Below, in pieces: positions 12,607-24,781 of a stretch of 64,000 bases of DNA (its first letter is position 1; the number at the start of each line of letters is the position of its first letter). Under the pieces are notes generated by a model that saw nothing but the letters and a program-made list of their open reading frames with translations, ran no database searches and had not been told where the DNA came from. The DNA lies in contig JAVTVJ010000474.1 in assembly GCA_034509425.1 (NCBI GenBank), positions 186,001-250,000 on the forward strand, written 5' to 3'. This DNA comes from Eopsaltria australis (taxonomy: Eukaryota > Chordata > Aves > Passeriformes > Petroicidae). Both the position numbers and the translations under genes were made by a program.

Positions 12607-14635
12607 ATAGCTTGCACATTATTTTCCTGACAAGCCTCATCCCTCATATCACTGATGGATTTATATTCTGCTGAGCTCAACTGAGTAGTTAGTCAAAATC
12701 TGATCTCATTACATGTGTGTCAGCAGAACTAACTCCAGGGTAGTCGATGGAACCAAGCTGATTTACAGACTTGGAGCCAAATATTTAATTTACCATCCAA
12801 CATCTGTCATAACCTCAAATTGAAACTCCCCATGGACATGACCTACATTCCTAAAACTAACAGATGGGATTTTAATATTTCTATAAAAAGAAAAATCTTG
12901 TGTGCCAGAGAAGTGTACTCAGTTCTTCTCATCTGAAACATCTGATATGCACCCTAATTCCTCAAGGACCATTTATAAGGGCAGCCAGTTGGAGCTAAGG
13001 CAAAAGGAATAGGAAAAGAAGGCAACTATGCCAACTGAAATGTCAAGGTGCTGGCTAGCCTAAAGCTCAGTTCCAAAACTAATTGGAAAGGAGAAGTCAT
13101 ATATATATAAATATATATATATATATTTATTTTTTTTTCCAGCACATATCCACTGATTCCTGTGTGTTATAACTTTCAGTGACCTCATCAAAACTACACT
13201 TGTCCTGAAAAGTCTGGAATTATCAATACTTGCTCAGAAGAGTTTTGAAACACTTTTTCATTCCGTTTTTGAGGATGGAGTCTAAAATATATGCTGCTTC
13301 AGAGTTAAACACATAAAGAGTTCTCATGTTTGGACATACTTTCTCCACTTAGGCTTTTTCTCTCTGCATTTTACACTGCAAAGAGCACTGATTAATGTGA
13401 ATGTTTTAGCTGTAGTTGTTTGTGTATAAACTTTTGTTAAAACAAGTACTGCAGAATAAATTACCTTTATACAGACACCTATTAAGGCACTAAAAGGCTT
13501 GGCTACATTCATCTGAGATGTGTATACATAAAGTTTGGAACAATAAAGGGATCAGCAGCTGCAAGGTGTTTGAATTGAATTCTTTAACAATAGAAAAGTT
13601 TTTCAGCCCCAAATACCAGCAAAGAGAATTTTTTGCAGATAATCCAGAAGAAAGAAAATAATAATGAAAAAAATGCTAGCCAACTTTGCAGCAGTTAGCA
13701 TAAGGGTGCCATCTGAAACATCAGCTTAAGAGTGTCCCATAGTACCATTCTTTTACACAACCATAGTATTCAGAACTGTTTCCCCAAATAATCTCAGATG
13801 GCAAGCCACATAATTTCAATTCATTTTAAAAGCTTTCTTTGCTCTTATTATGTGATTGAAAGTGCAAAAGCAAGTTGCCATTCTCATGGCGCTATTTGCA
13901 TTGGCTATTATCCCCTAAAATCCCCTTTAAACAGCTACATTGTCAGCCCATGGGCCTCATTTAGAACTACAAAAAAGACCAGATTAATTCGATCAAAGGG
14001 AGAGCCAAGTACAAAATGCACTTTTCAAACTGTATCAGAGTAGGTTCCCTTTACAGATCGCTGCATGGCTAGAGCAATGCAAAAAACCCTTGCCTGAAAT
14101 AAAGCACTAACAGAAATAGCTGTGCATGTTTCACATGAAGCTCTTGGGGATCTTCCAGGGTAAATCTCTCACAACAAATGATTATAATAAAATATATTTT
14201 AACATAAGTAAATTAAGTAACAAGCATCCATCTTTGTCCATTTGGCTTTCTGCCACCATTTTCAGGAGGCACTGATGTAGTGCTTGGTTAATTTAGCCAG
14301 CTATAGACATTCCTGAAGTCCCCGTCAATTGGAATTTTTAAGTAATTAATTTAATATTGAGCAATGAAACTTCCAAAAGATACAGATAAGTCGCCCCATG
14401 ATTATTTTTTTCCTGGGGTAAAAAATCCTATCATCATCACTGATGAAGCAAAGAAAATAGAAAATCTCTTGGTATCATTTCTGCAAAATATTCTTTTTCT
14501 TTAATTAAGGTGAACCATTTCAAGTCAAGCATAATACAGGTCCACAGACCTACAGCCAAAAAGGCTCTAGTGGCTTTTCAATCTCACCTGGGGTTCGATG
14601 ACAGGCAATAATGCTGATATTTTTGTTTTTCACAG
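12607..14635. other. Anonymous DNA
   Basis: Nothing beyond an AT dinucleotide tract near 13.1 kb can be supported. Confidence 0.5.
13098..13138. repeat. AT microsatellite with adjoining T tract
   Basis: An imperfect (AT)n run of about 30 bp is followed directly by a T-rich run. It is a simple sequence repeat with no evident function. Confidence 0.85.
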
Positions 14636-14800
14636 AAGCTCCTTCGGTGTCTACACCGTCTCGTTCTCTCAGTCTCTACTGGAATTTGCTTAGTGATCCT
14701 GCCATCAGTTCTCTCACCCTCAGTCTGAAGCAGTTTCTTCAGCAGCTGCTTTTGTGTATTGAGAAGAACATTTTACAGAGTAAAGAACTGCAGCACAAAG
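14636..14800 (+). other. Exon-like ORF a (55 codons)
   Basis: The open frame is bounded by a pyrimidine-rich acceptor ending in ttttcacag (last base 14635) and a donor AAAG|GTAGAG at 14801. Its length is exactly 165 bp and both ends are phase 1. The conceptual peptide is leucine-rich and helical looking (for example SLTLSLKQFLQQLLLCIEK), with no stop. I do not recognise the protein. Exon-like ORFs b (29543-29731) and c (33054-33174) lie on the same strand with compatible entry phase. This could be an exon of an unidentified gene whose introns are full of ERVs, a decayed gametolog, or chance; splice-site matches of this quality do occur by chance in 64 kb. Confidence 0.3.
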
Positions 14801-15652
14801 GTAGAGCAACTGAACATGTGCAGCAATATGTGCCATTGCCTCTTAAAGAACACATCAGGCTGAGAGAGACATGCTGAAAAGCTGAGCAACTGCAACTAAT
14901 ATTATCGTCATCTGTTGTAGGATGGAGCTGACTGGATGCTTTTGTTTGCCACTTCCAATGGGGTTTAGATTTTTGAACAGTACCCTTTTAATATAGTTGC
15001 TGTATTTGTTTACTTCTCATATTTTATGGAATGTTTGTGTAGTGTCAGTAATAAATATTGTGTAGCAAGAAAGTGTTCCTGTGGAGACAGAAACAGCTCC
15101 CACTGAGACTAAAGGCCTTGACAATCCATGTATTAAATGTAGATTTGTAAATATTATTAATTCACTAGCATAAAAACCTTGTTTTAATTCATAATTATGA
15201 AAGCCATTATTTCTAATATTAGGAAAAAGAAAACAGAACAAGTTAATGTAAAATTAGTTATGCATTTCAAGGGTGCATATTTTTTTTAAAAGCATGCAGT
15301 TAGACTGCAAAATAATACATATGTAATTAGAGACACCTTTTGAGCCTTTAAAAATGTGTCAGATGTAAACATTTGCATGTCATTCCACCAATTCAATGGA
15401 AATAAATTCCAGAAGCCAAAATCAGTCAAAATTAGGTGATTGGGACTGTGTACAGAGTAGTATACAGAGTAGTATACAGACAAGTACTTTAAACAAGCTG
15501 CTTTGTCCTCAAAAAATAACTTCAATTAATATTTGTCCCAGATATATCTTTACCATAAGAGATGGATTGTTGCACTAGGTTTGTAGAATCAGGTATGCAT
15601 GACTAGATCCAAAAACACTTTTAGATGTCCAACTTTCTATAAAAATATCCAT
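14801..15652. other. Anonymous DNA
   Basis: AT-rich sequence. A 12-bp motif agagtagtatac is duplicated in tandem near 15455-15480. Nothing else can be supported. Confidence 0.4.
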
Positions 15653-16814
15653 TGAAACATTTTAACTAGGGGTCTACAGAGAAGGAAAACTTGCCTTTCC
15701 TTGTCACTACTGCTGTTACTGCTCATCAATTAAACTGCCTGGTAAAGCATTTATGGGGTAGCAACAGCTTACAGTTGGCACAGAGGCTGACACCACCAGG
15801 GCACGTGGGCAGCCCTCGTAAGCTGGTTGCGTCTCTACCTGGCCTCCATTTCACATACTCCTTTACACAAAAGGGCAGCCATCTCCCTGCACCTCTGGGA
15901 GAGTTGAAATCATAAGAGGTTTGCCCTTTCCTCTCTTTGCCTCTTTCTTACCCTGTCCATGAGACCAAAGAGAGCAAAGCCAGTTGCTGCCGCCTCTGTT
16001 TGGCACCATAGAGCCATAGGGTCGTGGGAGATGCAGTTTCACTGTCCCTGCATAGGGGCTGTGAGGAGCTGTGTCCACCCCAGGTAAAGAACACCAGAAA
16101 AGTGAGGAAACCAAGGAAATGGTTGACTCAAGGTGGTGTAAAAGTTAGCTGAGTGTAAGAGTCTGGACGGAAATCTCTTATCTGCCTCACAACCATCTAC
16201 AGAAGCAGAGGCTGAAAACCCAGAGACCCTAAAAGGGGAAAAGGACTTTTGCACAATGAAGTCCGACCAGATCCTGGTGGGGTGCCTGCCAGGTGCAGAG
16301 GTGTGCTGCAGAGGTGTGCTGACACATGCCTGTGGAACTGTGCCACTCGGCTACCAGGGCGGAAAGGACTGCACAAGGACTATATGTTTTGTACAGCTGC
16401 ACCTGCACCCTGAAACAATGGGCCTTACTCCCCCACCTGCTGGCCATTTGCCCCTCACCTCTGGAAGGATTGCCTCATCACTTGGTTACCTGCCCCTCGC
16501 TTTCAAAAAGACTATAAAGAGACTCTCAAAAAGGACCCCTACAAGATCTCCCTACGGACGAGACGGAATCCATCGGAGCCGGCCAAGAGGACTTCGTTGT
16601 GCCTTGGTAGCTATTAACCCCTTTCTTTCCCCCCCCCTCTTTCAACCCTATATCTTTCTCTCTCTCCTCTATCGCATAATCGTATTGTTGGCACTCAATA
16701 AAGGTGCTTTTGATTTTGATTAAAGCAAATATACTTGTCCCTGTTTTCTTTTGCACTCTGAGATTCAAAGTAACAAACCATCACGACCCCCGCTTCTGCT
16801 AGCGGATCGTGACA
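15653..16814 (+). mobile_element. Possible LTR (start uncertain)
   Basis: The right end looks like an LTR R-U5: a TATA-like ACTATAAAGA at 16511-16520, AATAAA at 16697-16702, and a terminal ...GTGACA at 16814. Four bases (ccat) follow at 16815-16818 and also precede a TG at 15653, which would give an LTR of about 1.16 kb. A 4-bp match is weak evidence and the left part has no other LTR trait, so the 5' boundary may be wrong. No homologous copy exists in the window to compare with. Confidence 0.4.
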
Positions 16815-16899
16815 CCATGATAGTTTAATCTGGAAAGGTATCCCCTGAAATATTTCCATGCCCCCCAACACTGTAACTTGAGATGTCCTCTGACCAATG

Positions 16900-17150
16900 G
16901 ATTTAAGCTGAAAGAAGGTAGATTTAGATTGTATATGAGGAAAAAATTCTTCACTGTGAGAATGGCGAGGTACTGGAACAGATGTCCCAGAGAAGCTGTT
17001 GATGTCCTATCCCTGGAACAGGTCACGACTAGGTGGGATGGGGCTTTGAGCAACATGGTTTAATGAAAAGTGTCCCTGCCCTTGGCAGGGTTGTTGGACC
17101 TAGATGGTCTTTAAGGTCCCTTCCAACCCAAACCATTATATGATTCTGTG
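16900..17150 (+). mobile_element. CR1 LINE 3' end fragment
   Basis: This 5'-truncated fragment matches the well-known avian CR1 tail: the stretch encoding GEAVDVLS-like sequence in one frame, CTTTGAGCAACATGG, GGTCCCTTCCAACCCAAACC, and the 3' terminal ATTCTGTG octamer-like repeat unit at 17143-17150. CR1 elements lack poly-A tails and are commonly 5'-truncated. It is several substitutions from consensus, so it is an old insertion. It carries no functional ORF. Confidence 0.92.
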
Positions 17151-17620
17151 ATTTCTCAGGCCATCTTCTCTGAAAAAGGTATGAATAGAAAAGTCCTCTG
17201 TGAGAATATAAAATGCTTCTGGTATGCACCAGAACCAAATAGCCATTTTTATTAAACTATTGAACAACAGTTCACCAACTCAGAGTGGTTAATGAACGCC
17301 ATTTGACTTGTCAGCTTGCACTCAAGTGCACAAAAAAGAACAAGGGTAGAATGTCCCATTTTGGCAGCAACCTGCAGCTAGATTGGTTTAAACCAATGGT
17401 GAAGCTACACTCAGCATGACCAGCAGAAGCAGACGAGATCTAGCATTAGACCCTCTAGGAGGAAATGGAGATCGGAAGACAGGGTATCCAAAAATGTTCA
17501 GACACCTATGTCTGACCTCTGTGCATGTGCAGACTAGGATTGCAACACAAGAACATCTAAAAGACATTATCCAGAACACCACAACTGGCTGGTTGGGAAC
17601 CTGTGTATTCTGCTTTAAAC
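17151..17620. other. Anonymous spacer before the first nest
   Basis: No feature can be supported apart from the ctttg target-site copy at 17621-17625 just downstream. Confidence 0.4.
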
Positions 17621-18380
17621 CTTTGTGTCATGGAGTAATTGCTGTTAAAAATTCCCAGTGTAGAAAGAGAAGGCGGAGTCAGAAATGAGGTAGCCAGCAT
17701 AAAACTCCACCTACATAAAACTCATAAAACCAGGAGAACACCTGAAGAAGTCCTCTTTGAGGCTTCCAGTTCACTGAGGAAAGAAGTCACTCTCCCTCTC
17801 CGTGCCAGAGCTGGGTAAGGTCTCCCTAGGCCACATGGCCTGGGGCTGCCAACCCTCATGGCGTGGGGAGGGGAGAGAGAGAACCCCAGCCGCTTCATTC
17901 TGCTGCCCCTGTCCGAGGAACTTCGCCGGCTCCATTTGCCTAGCCTGGGCCAGGCCGGTCTCCTCTCTGTGGCGCTGCCTGGCGGGAAGAGAGTTTGAGG
18001 TCAGGCCCCGTGGGTTTCGGGAGCACCCCCCCACCTCCTGCCCGGTTAGCTCTGCAGCGAACTCGGCATGAGAGAGAGAGAGAGGACTCAGACTGGACCC
18101 TTCCCACGGAGCTCGCACCTGAATCCCGCCGGGCAGCCCCGGGCGGCCCACCGCAGAAAAAAGACTTGAACTAGCTCCCTGCAGCACGGGTGCAGTCCCG
18201 CCGGGCCCCCACGACTAAAACACAGCTTTGATGGGGAGGCAGCACTAACAGGATTCTTTCTTCTAGTTCAGGCATGAACTTATAACATTCAAACCACGCG
18301 GGCGAAAGCCACGTGACCATCGCCCAGATGAAAAGACAAATTAACCGTTTCTCTCTAACATCAGAATGGGACTTTGGGGG

Positions 18381-18933
18381 TGTAGTATATGTTGCAAAAT
18401 AATTCGTGCTAAAATTTAAGATTACAGCATTTTACTGAAGTTGAGAGAAAGCACAAATGCCGGAAACAGGTAGCCCCAAAAATTGCGCATTTCGTGGGAT
18501 TTCCTCATCTGGCAGAGCTCCACAATATGTATTATACATGTGTATAAACAAAGATATGGCTCCAGGATATGGATTCCATGTGTGCATATACACTAAATAA
18601 TATACGTCGCCAGAAACTCATTCCATCAGCAAAATCGACTACTGATTTCAAAAACTGTCGTCAGACGTGGCAGAAGGACAGGAAAAAACTACACTGTTGT
18701 ATTGAAAAGATAAAATTAACAAAGAAGAAAAAAGGTATAAAAAGACACCTCATGAAAACCACAGCGGGGAACTGGTGAGATTCGAACCGACAGTGTTTCG
18801 GACCCAGTTCACCCCAATGCCGATCGCCTGGCCCAGCGTTGTTTTTTTTGCTTCGTGGCTCTTTTTCAAATTTTATACTTTGATTTTTAATAAATTCTTT
18901 TTAATCATAAAATTGGCTGATTTGTTTATAACA
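18381..18933 (+). repeat. 5' LTR of provirus A
   Basis: 553 bp, TG...CA. A TATA box (tataaaaag) lies at 18736 and the polyadenylation signal aataaa near 18890, giving U3 about 380 bp, then R and U5. Two adjacent inverted repeats lie between them at 18766-18841; the second is imperfect in this copy. A GGTTCGAATCT motif on the minus strand resembles a tRNA T-arm. Confidence 0.95.
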
Positions 18934-18937
18934 AACT

Positions 18938-18955
18938 TGGTGACCCCGACGTGAT
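18938..18955 (+). promoter_or_regulatory. Primer-binding site of provirus A
   Basis: The sequence TGGTGACCCCGACGTGAT starts four bases after the LTR end, the position and TGG start expected for an 18-nt tRNA-complementary PBS. I do not assign the tRNA. Provirus X has a related TGGCGACTC-type sequence after its LTR. Confidence 0.8.
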
Positions 18956-19781
18956 CTAAATCTCGGTTCCGCGGTTTCCCCCTCTGATCAGGAGGCGCCC
19001 CGCTAATTTAGCGGCCTGATGGCAGGGGAGAGCCAGCGGAACCAGTTGGATTCTGAACAGCAAATTAAGATAAAAGCCACAAGCAAAAGGGAAAAGAGGA
19101 ACAAGCTCGGAGCTCCCAAGGTCACTTAAGAGGGGATGGCCCTCGGAACCGCGGCGCATTTTTTCATTCATAAAATTCTACATGCACAGAGATCCACGCA
19201 GGAAAAGGGTCTGTAAGTACTGCAGTTTGAATGAGGGTGGCTGAGCGTTTGTTTGAGACGTGATAATATCACGAAGAGAGAGTGGACCCCAAAAACCGCA
19301 GTTCCGGTGCCCTGCGAGGGTCCCGGTTGGTCACGGGGGAAGTGCATCTGACGGGAAACTCATTACATACGCCAAATCCGAAACTCGGGAAAAGTTCGGA
19401 CTTCAGCCACAGGAAGGCTAGAGGGAAAGGGACATTCTCAGGAACTCGAGAGACTGGTAAGCCCTCTTTGCCTAGGACCGGGAAGGTCCAGGGGAGAGAA
19501 AAGTAGAGAGGAGTAGAAAGGGAGCTTTTACCGGATCAAAACCATGCAGACGGACCTCCGCTAAGTCACTGGAAATGGTAATCCAAAAAAATTAACCGAA
19601 CACAGTGTGTAAAAGCACCATTGAGAGTGGGTTTGTAAAGGTGTTACTGAGCGAAAGACGGCACAAACCAGGAGAGGAAAGCGAGTGTGTGTCTCTAGTA
19701 AGTGCATTTCCGGTCTCCCGCAAGAGACCTGGTCCCAGAAGAAAAATGCAACTAAAGAGTCAGAGAGTAATACCTTGTAAA

Positions 19782-20640
19782 ATGGGACAGAGGAAAAGAA
19801 AAACCCGGGGGTGGGGGGGGGGGGGGGCCGGGAAAAACCTTAAGAGAAAAAGAGAGTAATCTACCAGAAATTCCCCAAGATAGTCTGCGGGGAGTAATGC
19901 TGGAATACTGGGAAGAGTGCCCCTCAACAGAAAAAACTCTAATGAAATTGGTGATTCAAATGTTGAATTACATCCTAACCAAAACACCAAACCTCTACCT
20001 CTTAAAGAGAGAGGAATTCCAGAACTTAAATTGAAATCCCTAATTAAAACTGAACTCTCTCAGGGCCCCCAAAGTGGTCAAAGGAGAAATACATTCACAT
20101 TCCCCTGCAATTCGCTACCATCACCAAATCTCCAGGAAAAGTATAAACATCTGAGGAGATTTTGTTTCACAGGGAAAAATAAAAAAGAAGTATTATGGGA
20201 TGGTATGGAAAGTTTTAGAATCTGGACTGTTAGTATGCTACTCTATTGATAAGTACCCACGGGCCAGGAGGAGCAATGCAGTCAGCTAAAAATACTTCTG
20301 CTGCTGCAAAAATCAACTGTTTGCAAATAAAACACAAACCTGCAGAAGTGAGTATCTCAAACTCTGCAGAGATGATTCTTACCTTGCTAAAAAGAACTCC
20401 AAATGTGCTGAGATTGTTCAGTAGTGAAATGGGTAACAACCACCTGTTTTTCAAATACCCATATTTTGTTTTAGATAGTTGCGGGCTGGGGGGGGGGGGG
20501 GAGCGGCAATTCAAACCCTTCCTCTCGCAGAGAAAGAAAAAAAAACAAACCCTAACACTTCTTTACAGCAGAGAAAAAACTGAAGCCAGACATCCTCAAA
20601 CCAGCTTCCCCACATTCCTGCATGTTAACAACTTCTAACA
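19782..20640 (+). pseudogene. gag: gag remnant of provirus A
   Basis: An ATG at 19782 begins MGQRKRK, a glycine at position 2 fitting an N-myristoylated matrix protein, followed almost at once by a long G tract (15-16 G near 19813-19828) that throws the frame. Downstream, in another frame, IPQDSLRGVMLEYWEEC (about 19866-19920) resembles the start of gammaretroviral matrix. After that only short disjointed pieces remain, with a second G tract near 20489-20502. No capsid or zinc-knuckle segment is recognisable, so most of gag is lost or unreadable. Confidence 0.6.
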
Positions 20641-21397
20641 ACTCTTATCTCTTTAGTGAGAGCAGAGAAAACCTTTAAAAATTTGCAACTAACACCAAAG
20701 TTTGAAATCTCTGTTAAATACTCCTACAGGAGCCACTTAATTTAGCCCATGTTTGGAACTTATGAGGAGTGGACCTATCTAGCCCTAAATACTTATGTAA
20801 ATAACAAAAAAAAAAACAACAAAAAAACAAAAACCGCAGGACCAAGCCAAGGCTGTGGGACAGCCAAGGCTGAGTGCCAGGCAGTGCCTGACGCCGTCAA
20901 CCCCGGGCCCATAAAGTTGCGGGACACCCCGGCCCCAGCCTGTCCCTGGGGCACTGTCGGCTGAGGTGAGCTGCACCGGCACCTGGGACTATGCAGAGCT
21001 TGTAGTGTTGGGAGCACCTGGACCAAAGGGAAGGGGGCAACTACCAGGAATGAAACATTAGAAATAAATTGTTCAAGGTGTCGGGATCTGCTGTTATACC
21101 AGGAGCTTGACTGAAAAGTGTGTTTTCTAGTAAACACGAAAAATTCTCTATTTATGCCAAAGGAAGAACAATTGTTCAAATGTTCTTTGCATAAGTGAGA
21201 AAGATATGTATGTGTGTGTAAGTTTCACTGGCAGATAACAGTAACACAGGGATGCCCGTAAGAGTTTGCTAAATGTGCAAGATGGGGTTGAAAAACATGA
21301 GTTTCTGATAATTCCTAATTGTGGTTGTGGTTTGCTAGGAAGAAATTAAACAACTGGAGTTAAAACCACGAGTTGGTGTTGTGTGGGGGTAATAAGA
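20641..21397. other. Unreadable interior of provirus A
   Basis: Retroviral interior by position, with no recognisable motif. An A-rich interrupted tract lies at about 20805-20835. Confidence 0.5.
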
Positions 21398-21961
21398 TGT
21401 CGTGGGTTGACCCTGGCTAGGTGCCAGGTGCCCACTCAGTCACTCTATCACCCCCTCTCCCACTGGGAGAGGGGAGAGGATAATATTGAAAAAGACCATC
21501 AGGGTAAGAAAAGGCAGTTTTATTACAGCGGGAAAAAATAGAACAAGCAAGCTGAGAGTTGTGTGTGCAAGAGCAGAGGGGAAAAACAATCTCTACTTCC
21601 CATCAGTAGCGATGTCTGGACACTTTCTGGGAAGCAGGGCTTCAGCACGCGTGACGGTTGTTCAAGAAGGCAAACATGGACCAGCCCTGAGTGCCTCCTC
21701 CTCTTCTCTTCCTTCCCTTATATATCTGAGCTGATGTCATATGGTATGGAATATCCCTTTGGCTGACTGGGGTCAGCTGGCCTGCTTGTGTCCCCTCCCA
21801 GGATCTTGCCCACCCCCATCCCCTTCGGTGAGGGAAGGAATGTCAGAGGGACAGCACAGCTTGGCAGTAGCCAAAACACTGCTCTGTTATCAACACCAGC
21901 TACCAAAGCAAAGCACAGCACTGTAAGGCCTGTGAGCTTTACCCCAGTCAGACCCAATACA
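21398..21961 (-). mobile_element. Solo LTR inserted in provirus A
   Basis: A 564-bp element with TG...CA ends on the minus strand, flanked by a perfect 5-bp TSD taaga (21393-21397, 21962-21966). Its left end, GTGGGTTGACCCTGGCTAGG, is close to that of the element at 30004-30932, so the two are related minus-strand LTRs. This is the third nesting level: solo LTR, provirus A, this LTR. It must be younger than the insertion of provirus A or have travelled with it. Confidence 0.9.
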
Positions 21962-21999
21962 TAAGAAAACTAACACTGTTGTGAATACTAGACTGAACC

Positions 22000-23340
22000 C
22001 AAAGGTGTGGGCAGTCCCAGGGAATATAGAAGTTAAAAGTGGGTCTTTTAAAACCATGTGTGTGTGTTCCCCGGTAACACTCTAATCCTGCCAGTTATAG
22101 TGCAAGGCCTGACAATAGTAAATGAAACTATTAAACCCAGGCACTCCATAGTCCTAGATTCTTGTATCATCTTAAATCAGGTTCCCTCCTCACACTGGTG
22201 CTAAGGGATGCTTTCTAGAAATGCGCTCTTACAGAGCATTATAAATAGTATTTTGCCTTTGAGTAGAAACAAGAGGGAGGAAAGATTAATTTACTCCATC
22301 CCTAGGAATGAAGTCCTTACAGTAAGTGAAAAACTTGCTCCTATTGAGAGAATGGGGGGGAGGTAGTAGGTGAAACCACTGTGATATTGTTCAGTTTTCT
22401 GAATAGTGGAAGAGTTGTGTCTGAACACTACAAGACAGGGACCAGCTCTGGGCTCTGATATACTGTGTATGATAAAGAGAGTGAACACAAGGAGAAAAGA
22501 AAAACTGGGAAATGCAAATAGTACATAGAAAGATTGATTTTTTTTTAAAGATTTTTATTCACTAAGAAAAATGGTTTTAAACTGTAGAAAAATTGTCAAA
22601 AATATCTTTGATGGTTCAAAGTGTTGTAAAAATAGTGGTTTCTTCTGTAAACTTAAAAATTTGAACACATCTTTCTCTGAGGGAATTATAAAAATTGTGG
22701 TAAATGAATTTGGAGATTTAATTCCTTTGTTTACATTAAGTTTTGTATAGAGCCGAAAAGCTCTGTTTGGAGGAGACCCAATCCTCTCTACTCTTTGTGT
22801 GTTTTATTGTAAAAAGCCAGAGTTGGCAGGGTTCGATCCTGAAGTCAACTCTGCTGCCACCTTACAAAGATGGTACTGTCCCTATACAGGCCTAGAAATT
22901 TAAGAATATAGAGAATTTTGCAAGTACCAATACCCCAGACAAAAAGAGCTACAACAGTTTTTTAAATTGGTGGGGTACTGCAGAACATGGACTGGGGATT
23001 TTTCTGTTTTGACCAGACCTTGAACTGGCTTTTTGGCCCACAACAGTCCTAGTGTTGTGGTATAGACACCAGAGGGGAAACAAAACTTTAGAAAATTGAA
23101 GAACAAATTATTTAATGCTCCAGTCCTGGCTCTTCCAAATTCAGAAAAGAGATTTAAGTTGCGTGTAGAGGTGGAACAGAGCCACACTGGAAGAGTTTTA
23201 GTACAGGAACACGGGGTAACACAGCAACCTGTCACTTTTTTTTCTAAACTTTTAGACCCTGTGGCCAGGGGCTGACCTCATTGTCTGCAGAATTGTACAG
23301 CCACAACCCTAATGGTAACTAAGGCCTGAAAATTAACAGT
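22000..23340 (+). pseudogene. pol: Reverse transcriptase and connection remnant of provirus A
   Basis: Short pieces in shifting frames align with gammaretroviral RT: LVLRDAF near 22185-22215 at the place of palm motif A, FAFE at about 22253 followed by a stop, and a longer piece at 23115-23275 (APVLALPNSEKRFKLRVEVE, then QPVTFFSKLLDPVARG) that matches the connection domain before RNase H. The YXDD active-site motif is not visible. Many stops make this non-functional. Confidence 0.65.
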
Positions 23341-23599
23341 AACAGGATGTTTGATTGTTAAGGTTTCACATCAAATTGGGGCTTTGTTGACTGAAGAAGC
23401 CTCTAGGTGGATGGCTAGCACTCAGTTATTGCAGTATGAAACTTGTTTGGTGGAACAGGAGAATTTGGGGATGAGGAGTGGAGAAGGGTCTAACCCAGCC
23501 TCCTGTCTGAACGACCCTGGAGAGGGGGGCTGGGAAAAAACCCATGGCTACTTTTGAGTGGTAAATCTCCAAGCACAGACCAGAGAGCGTTTACGAAAC

Positions 23600-23810
23600 A
23601 CTCCCTGGCCTGGGGTGTGTTTATTGATGAGTCTTCAGCAGTGATAGAGGGGAGGTTGCCACCCACATTGTCAGCTTAGACAGCCGAGCTGTGGGTGTGC
23701 TTGTGAGAGCCTGTAAATTATATCGAAACAAACTAATGAATGTTTTTACCGATTCTAAATACGCATATGGGTAATACATGCATTTAGAAAGAGAGGGATG
23801 AAGAAAAACA
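23600..23810 (+). pseudogene. First RNase H-like segment of provirus A
   Basis: VFIDESS places an active-site-type Asp at 23626-23628. TAELW gives the Glu at 23686-23688, then after a frameshift VFTDSKYAYG gives the second Asp at 23751-23753. The Glu-to-Asp spacing is about 22 residues, as in retroviral RNase H. The first Asp-to-Glu interval is short, so some sequence is deleted. A stop and a frameshift break it. It follows the connection domain directly, where a gammaretroviral RNase H belongs. Confidence 0.65.
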
Positions 23811-24023
23811 AAAGATTAAAGCAAAAATGCTAGTTACAACTGTTAGGAATTATAAACAGTAGATTGAAAAATTTAGTGAAAAAGTGAAGATTATATATGA
23901 GAAACTAATTACCAGAAAAAAAATAAAATAGACAGAGCAAGACAAATTGTATAAAAGTAGTGGAATTACAGACAAAGATAAAACAAAACTTAGAAGAAGA
24001 AGAATTAAAAGAACAGAGAGAAA

Positions 24024-24450
24024 TGGTTTGTGGATGGATCAACAAAGGTTATAAAAGGAAAAAGAAAGTCAGAGTATACAATAGTAGATGGAAAGTAAAG
24101 AAAAATAATAGAGTCGGCACCCTTAAGTACTAGTTAGTCAGCACAGACTTGTGAGTTATATACAATTTTACAAGCACTTAAAAGGCTAAAAGGGAAGAAA
24201 AAGACAATTTTTACTGATTTCAAATATGCTTTTGGGATAGTCCACACCTTTAAAAAATTTGGGAAGAAAGGGGTTTAATCAGCACTCGCAAACGAGAGTT
24301 GGTTCATGAAAAATTAATAAGACAAATCCTAGAGTTTATTAGAAGACCGGAAGCAATTTTAGTAGTGCATGTTTAAGGACACCAAGTAGAGATACAATTT
24401 AGAACTCGGGAAAATAATTTAACAGATAGAGAAGCTAGAAAAACCAACAT
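24024..24450 (+). pseudogene. Second RNase H-like segment of provirus A
   Basis: VDGSTKVIKG (Asp at 24033-24035), CELYTILQALK (Glu at 24153-24155) and IFTDFKYAFG (Asp at 24216-24218) are the three RNase H motifs in order, with Glu-to-Asp spacing of 21 residues. A C-terminal HV...GHQ then NNLTDREARK follows, matching the fourth acidic region. It therefore repeats the whole domain already present at 23600-23810, with a lysine-rich linker between them. Stops and frameshifts are present. See findings for interpretation. Confidence 0.65.
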
Positions 24451-24479
24451 TATTGGTGATAAATATTCCAGAAATCAGA

Positions 24480-24781
24480 GGGGATAAGACCCAAGAATAT
24501 CCCTCACATCCCTCCTAAAAAGAAATTGAAGGATACGAAAAAATAAGAAGAAAGTAAGAAGAAGGTAAATGGAAATTACCTGATGGAAAAGAATTATTAT
24601 CTAAAGATTATACCAGAAAGGTTTTAAAGAGACTTCATCAACAGAAAACCTAGAAAGAAGTCTCTCTAACACCTCACTAGGAAGGTCTTTTCCTTGTACT
24701 TCTAACCACAGAGACAGCAATAAGAACGGCTGAGAAGGGCTGGACACTTCTCGAGTAAAGAAGATTGAACGTCCGGAGAGG
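24480..24781 (+). pseudogene. Integrase N-terminal remnant of provirus A
   Basis: After RNase H the text DGKELLSKDYTRKVLKRLHQ can be read near 24588-24640, the charged stretch that precedes the zinc-binding region of gammaretroviral integrase. The zinc ligands and the DDE core are not recognisable, and the remnant stops at an LTR-like insert at 24782. Confidence 0.45.
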
